Positions 61,177 through 64,000 of a stretch of 64,000 nt of DNA are shown piece after piece. Below the pieces are notes generated by a model, which saw only the letters and a program-made list of their open reading frames with translations, was not told the DNA's origin and did not search any database. The first letter of the stretch is position 1; the number at the start of each line of letters is the position of its first letter. Position numbers and translations under genes: made by a program. The stretch is from Pseudomonas sputi. Its GTDB lineage: Bacteria; Pseudomonadota; Gammaproteobacteria; Pseudomonadales; Pseudomonadaceae. The stretch covers positions 114,205-178,204 of the forward strand of contig NZ_BQHI01000010.1 of the NCBI RefSeq assembly GCF_021603585.1. The letters are read 5' to 3'.

Positions 61177-63321
61177 TCAGGATATTTCACGACGGAAAGG
61201 AGGCAACGCATTGAGGATCGCCTTGCCGTAGCGCTGGGTCACCAGCCGCCGATCCAGCAAGGTGATGGTGCCGCGGTCTTCTTCGGTGCGCAGTAGACGG
61301 CCGCACGCCTGGACCAGCTTCAGCGAGGCGTCGGGCACCGAGATTTCCATGAACGGATTGCCGCCCCGGGCTTCGATCCATTCCGACAGTGCGGCTTCGA
61401 CCGGGTCGTCCGGCACCGAGAACGGGATCTTGGCGATCACTACGTGTTCGCAGTAGGCGCCGGGCAAGTCCACGCCCTCCGCGAAACTGGCGAGGCCGAA
61501 CAGCACGCTGGAATCGCCGCCATCGACCCGCGCCTTGTGCTTGTTCAGGGTTTCCTGTTTCGACAGGTTGCCTTGAATGAACACTTGCTTGCGCCAGTCA
61601 CGGTCGAGGCCGTCAAAAACGTCCTGCATCTGTTTGCGCGACGAGAACAGCACCAGACTGCCGCGCGAGCCTTCGACCAGTTCCGGCAGATCGCGGATGA
61701 TCGCGGCGGTGTGGGCGGCGGCATCTCGCGGGTCGGCCTTCAGGTCCGGCACCCGCAACACACCGGCATCGGCGTGATGGAACGGGCTCGGCACCACGGC
61801 GGTGACGGCTTTTTTCGGCAAACCGGCGCGCATGCGGAAACGGTCGAACGTGCCGAGTGCAGTCAAGGTCGCCGAGGTCACCAGACAGCCGTAGGCCACG
61901 TTCCACAGGCTGCGGCGCAGGGTTTCGGCGGCGAGGATCGGGCTGGCGTTGACCTCGATGTCGAACAGCGAACCGCTTTCGGCCAGGGTCAGCCAGCGGG
62001 CCATCGGCGGGCTCTCTTCCGGGTCTTCGGCGGTGAACGCAGTCCACAATTCCCAGTTGCCGGAGGCACGGGACAACAGGCTGCCGAACAGCGGATACCA
62101 CTCTTCGGCCTGATTGCTGGCGATGCCGATATTGACCTCGCCGTCCATGCCTTCCTTGAGCAAATCCGTCAGACGGGTGAACAGGTCGTTGAGGCGGGCG
62201 AAGCCTTTTTTCAGCTCGATGCCCATCTCACGCATGTGCTCGGGAATCACCCCGCCGATGAAGCGGTGACGCGGACGCTCGCGGCCTTCGACGTCTTCGC
62301 CGGGCTTGAAGTCGGCGATCTGTTCGCAGGCGGTGAACATGAACTGCTGCTGGGTCTTGATCTCCCGCGCCAGCTCCGGCACCTGCTCGATCAGTTTGCC
62401 GAGGTCACCCGGCAGCGGATGCTGGGCCAGCAGTTTGGTGAGGTTCTTGGCGGTGGTTTCCAGCCAGTCGGCGGTGGAACGCAGGCGCGTGTAATGGGCG
62501 AAGTGGCCGATGGCCTTGTCCGGCAGGTGGTGGCCTTCGTCGAACACATAAATGGTGTCGCGCGGATCCGGCAGAACCGCCCCGCCGCCCAGTGCCAGGT
62601 CGGCCAGCACCATGTCGTGGTTGGTGACGATCACATCGACCTTGCCCATGCCTTCGCGGGCCTTGTAGAAGGCGCACTGGCCGAAGTTCGGACAATGACG
62701 GTTGGTGCACTGGCTGTGATCGGTGGTCAGGCGCGCCCAGTCGGCGTCTTCCAGCGCGTTGGGCCAGCTGTCGCGGTCGCCGTCCCATTTATTGCCGGCG
62801 AGCTTCTCGATCATGCTGGTGAACAGCTTCTGGCTGGCCTCATCGACCTCGATCTTGAAACCTTCTTCTTCGAACAGCTGGGCCGTGGCAGTCTGCGCGT
62901 GGCCTTCCTGCAGCAGCATGTCGAGCTTGGACAGGCACATGTAGCGGCCACGGCCCTTGGCCAGGGCGAAGCTGAAGTTCAGCCCGCTGTTGCGCATCAG
63001 GTCGGGCAAATCCTTGTAGACGATCTGCTCTTGCAGGGCGACGGTGGCAGTGGCGATCACCAGGCGTTTGCCGGCGAGTTTCGCCGTCGGGATCGCGGCC
63101 AGGCTGTAGGCCACGGTCTTGCCGGTACCGGTGCCGGCTTCCACCGCGACGATCGCGGGGTCGCCACTGCGCCGGCCTTCTTCGTCGGTGTCGATATCCC
63201 CGAGGACCTTGGCGACTTCAGCGATCATCAGACGTTGGCCGTAACGCGGCTTGAGGCTCTTGGCCTCTAGAAAACGCGAGTAGGCGCCCTGGATCGTGGT
63301 TTTGAGTTCAGTGCTGATCAT
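61177..63321 (-). CDS. dinG: ATP-dependent DNA helicase DinG
   Basis: This 714-residue XPD-like Fe-S helicase (716 in E. coli) has Walker A AGTGTGKT at about 62-69, an iron-sulfur cysteine set including QCTNRHCPNFGQCAFYKARE (about residues 204-223) with an earlier Cys, motif II as DEGHHLPD, and C-terminal motifs FGLASFAEGVDLPG and ACGRLLRTEEDRG. It unwinds DNA-RNA hybrids and D-loops with 5'-3' polarity. DEAH reads DEGH, which is usual for DinG. It is divergent from a CopD-like gene with a 99-base gap. Confidence 0.96.
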   Translation of the reverse strand: MISTELKTTIQGAYSRFLEAKSLKPRYGQRLMIAEVAKVLGDIDTDEEGRRSGDPAIVAVEAGTGTGKTVAYSLAAIPTAKLAGKRLVIATATVALQEQIVYKDLPDLMRNSGLNFSFALAKGRGRYMCLSKLDMLLQEGHAQTATAQLFEEEGFKIEVDEASQKLFTSMIEKLAGNKWDGDRDSWPNALEDADWARLTTDHSQCTNRHCPNFGQCAFYKAREGMGKVDVIVTNHDMVLADLALGGGAVLPDPRDTIYVFDEGHHLPDKAIGHFAHYTRLRSTADWLETTAKNLTKLLAQHPLPGDLGKLIEQVPELAREIKTQQQFMFTACEQIADFKPGEDVEGRERPRHRFIGGVIPEHMREMGIELKKGFARLNDLFTRLTDLLKEGMDGEVNIGIASNQAEEWYPLFGSLLSRASGNWELWTAFTAEDPEESPPMARWLTLAESGSLFDIEVNASPILAAETLRRSLWNVAYGCLVTSATLTALGTFDRFRMRAGLPKKAVTAVVPSPFHHADAGVLRVPDLKADPRDAAAHTAAIIRDLPELVEGSRGSLVLFSSRKQMQDVFDGLDRDWRKQVFIQGNLSKQETLNKHKARVDGGDSSVLFGLASFAEGVDLPGAYCEHVVIAKIPFSVPDDPVEAALSEWIEARGGNPFMEISVPDASLKLVQACGRLLRTEEDRGTITLLDRRLVTQRYGKAILNALPPFRREIS

Positions 63322-63420
63322 TGAGTGTCGGGCGCAAAAAACGCTGGATAAATTTTCAGTGGTTCGGATGGGGGGCTATCATACCCCGCGAATCAATCCT
63401 GCGCAGATCGGAGTACCCCA

Positions 63421-63885
63421 ATGACACCTTTTAGCCTCGTTTACCCCATCCATGTACTGGCCGCGCTGGTGTGGGTCGGCGGTATGTTTTTCGCCTGGAT
63501 GGTGCTGCGCCCTGCAGCGATGAAGGCCCTGGACGGTCCCGGGCGCCTGACGCTCTGGGTGGAAGTGTTTCAAGGTTTTTTTCGTTGGGTGTGGGGGGCG
63601 GTGATTCTGCTGCCGGTGACCGGAGTGGGCATGCTGCATCTGCAACACATCGCCTTCGACAACGCGCCGCGTTATGTGCAGGTGATGATGGGGTTGTATG
63701 TGGTGATGACCGCGCTGTTCATCCGGATTCAGGCATTGATGCTGCCCGAACTGCGCACGGCGGTGCAGGCCAAGGACTGGCCGGCCGGTGCGGCGGTGCT
63801 GGGGCGGATTCGCAAGGTGGTGGGGTTCAATCTGCTGGTCGGAGTGGTGCTGGTAGCCGTGGCGACTGCCCGCCCGTCGTTCTGA
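63421..63885 (+). CDS. CopD-family four-helix membrane protein
   Basis: This 154-residue protein has four membrane helices (about 8-26, 52-72, 82-102 and 128-150). It starts MTPFSLVYPIHVLAALVWVG with cggag upstream. His11 in helix 1 and His53-region residues (GMLHLQHIAFD) suit haem or metal binding, as in the CopD/DUF2269 type of cytochrome b561-like four-helix proteins. A role in copper or quinone redox is possible but not shown. It is divergent from dinG. Confidence 0.75.
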   Translation: MTPFSLVYPIHVLAALVWVGGMFFAWMVLRPAAMKALDGPGRLTLWVEVFQGFFRWVWGAVILLPVTGVGMLHLQHIAFDNAPRYVQVMMGLYVVMTALFIRIQALMLPELRTAVQAKDWPAGAAVLGRIRKVVGFNLLVGVVLVAVATARPSF

Positions 63886-63900
63886 CGAGCGCGTTTTACC

Positions 63901-63933
63901 TGATCGTTCCCACGCTCCGCGTGGGAACGATCA
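63901..63933. repeat. Single-hairpin copy of the dispersed palindrome
   Basis: tgatcgttcccacgc-tcc-gcgtgggaacgatca has 15-base perfect arms (63901-63915 and 63919-63933). It is identical to the core of the element at 29447-29487 and shares its ends with the composite copies at 12449, 16897 and 22239. After it the last 67 bases hold no gene that I can support. Confidence 0.85.
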
Positions 63934-64000
63934 ACATAGAGGGTGGGAGCAATCGATTACAGGCTCTGTACGGTGACAGACCCCGCGGCCCCCGCAGGCC

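Noticed and set aside
1-64000. CRISPR array, tRNA or rRNA genes, integrase or prophage
   Set aside because: I saw no regularly spaced repeats, no tRNA-like cloverleaf arms or conserved rRNA stretches, and no integrase, transposase or phage structural motifs. The toxin-immunity pair is the only clear accessory cassette.

Overview
The window is chromosomal DNA from a fluorescent-group Pseudomonas. GC content is high, gene content is typical of the genus, and several gene orders match what I recall of P. aeruginosa and P. putida: rapA - MFS - ykgJ - nbdA - dehydrogenase; braCDEFG; slyB-like - pdxH - ompA-like - esterase - dinG. I see no rRNA, tRNA, CRISPR array, complete insertion sequence or prophage. 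Coding is dense on both strands, with small dispersed palindromic repeats in the gaps.

Layout. 1-5.9 kb: an RND multidrug efflux operon (adaptor, pump, outer-membrane channel; EmhABC/TtgABC type) closed by a terminator. 6.1-8.4 kb: an OprD-family porin and a trans-aconitate methyltransferase. 8.4-19.5 kb: a complete protocatechuate (beta-ketoadipate) catabolic cluster on the minus strand, in transcription order pcaR, pcaK, pcaI, pcaJ, pcaF, pcaH, pcaG, pcaT, pcaB, pcaD, pcaC. It covers uptake, ring cleavage by PcaHG, PcaB-PcaC-PcaD to beta-ketoadipate, and PcaIJ-PcaF to succinyl-CoA plus acetyl-CoA. Three promoter regions carry a near-identical paired motif that fits the PcaR operator.

20-30 kb: a small coiled protein, a Pit phosphate transporter, a 557-base gap made partly of dispersed repeats, a 38-residue membrane protein that looks like the cbb3 oxidase subunit CcoM, a LysR - RidA - class V aminotransferase group, and RapA. 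30-38 kb: an MFS carrier, a cysteine-cluster protein, an MHYT-GGDEF-EAL cyclic-di-GMP protein (NbdA type), a dehydrogenase and a 733-residue protein with the tubulin/FtsZ glycine signature. That last gene is the least understood in the window. 38-43 kb: the branched-chain amino acid ABC transporter braCDEFG.

43-55 kb: an extra acyl carrier protein with a small partner, a four-gene bufferin operon (DUF2282-DUF692-DUF2063-DoxX; a modified-peptide system linked to copper handling), a LysR/short-chain dehydrogenase divergent pair, a lipoprotein, a flavoprotein, a cysteine-synthase-like enzyme, NhaA with a possibly structured leader, and a pyocin-domain/colicin-E3-type toxin with a candidate immunity gene. 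55-64 kb: SlyB-like lipoprotein, PdxH, an OmpA-type lipoprotein with repeated Trp-Pro-Phe-Gly motifs and a Lys/Ala tail, a beta-lactamase-fold esterase, an agarase-like glycoside hydrolase, DinG and a CopD-like membrane protein.

All functions are read from sequence motifs and remembered family features; no database search was run.
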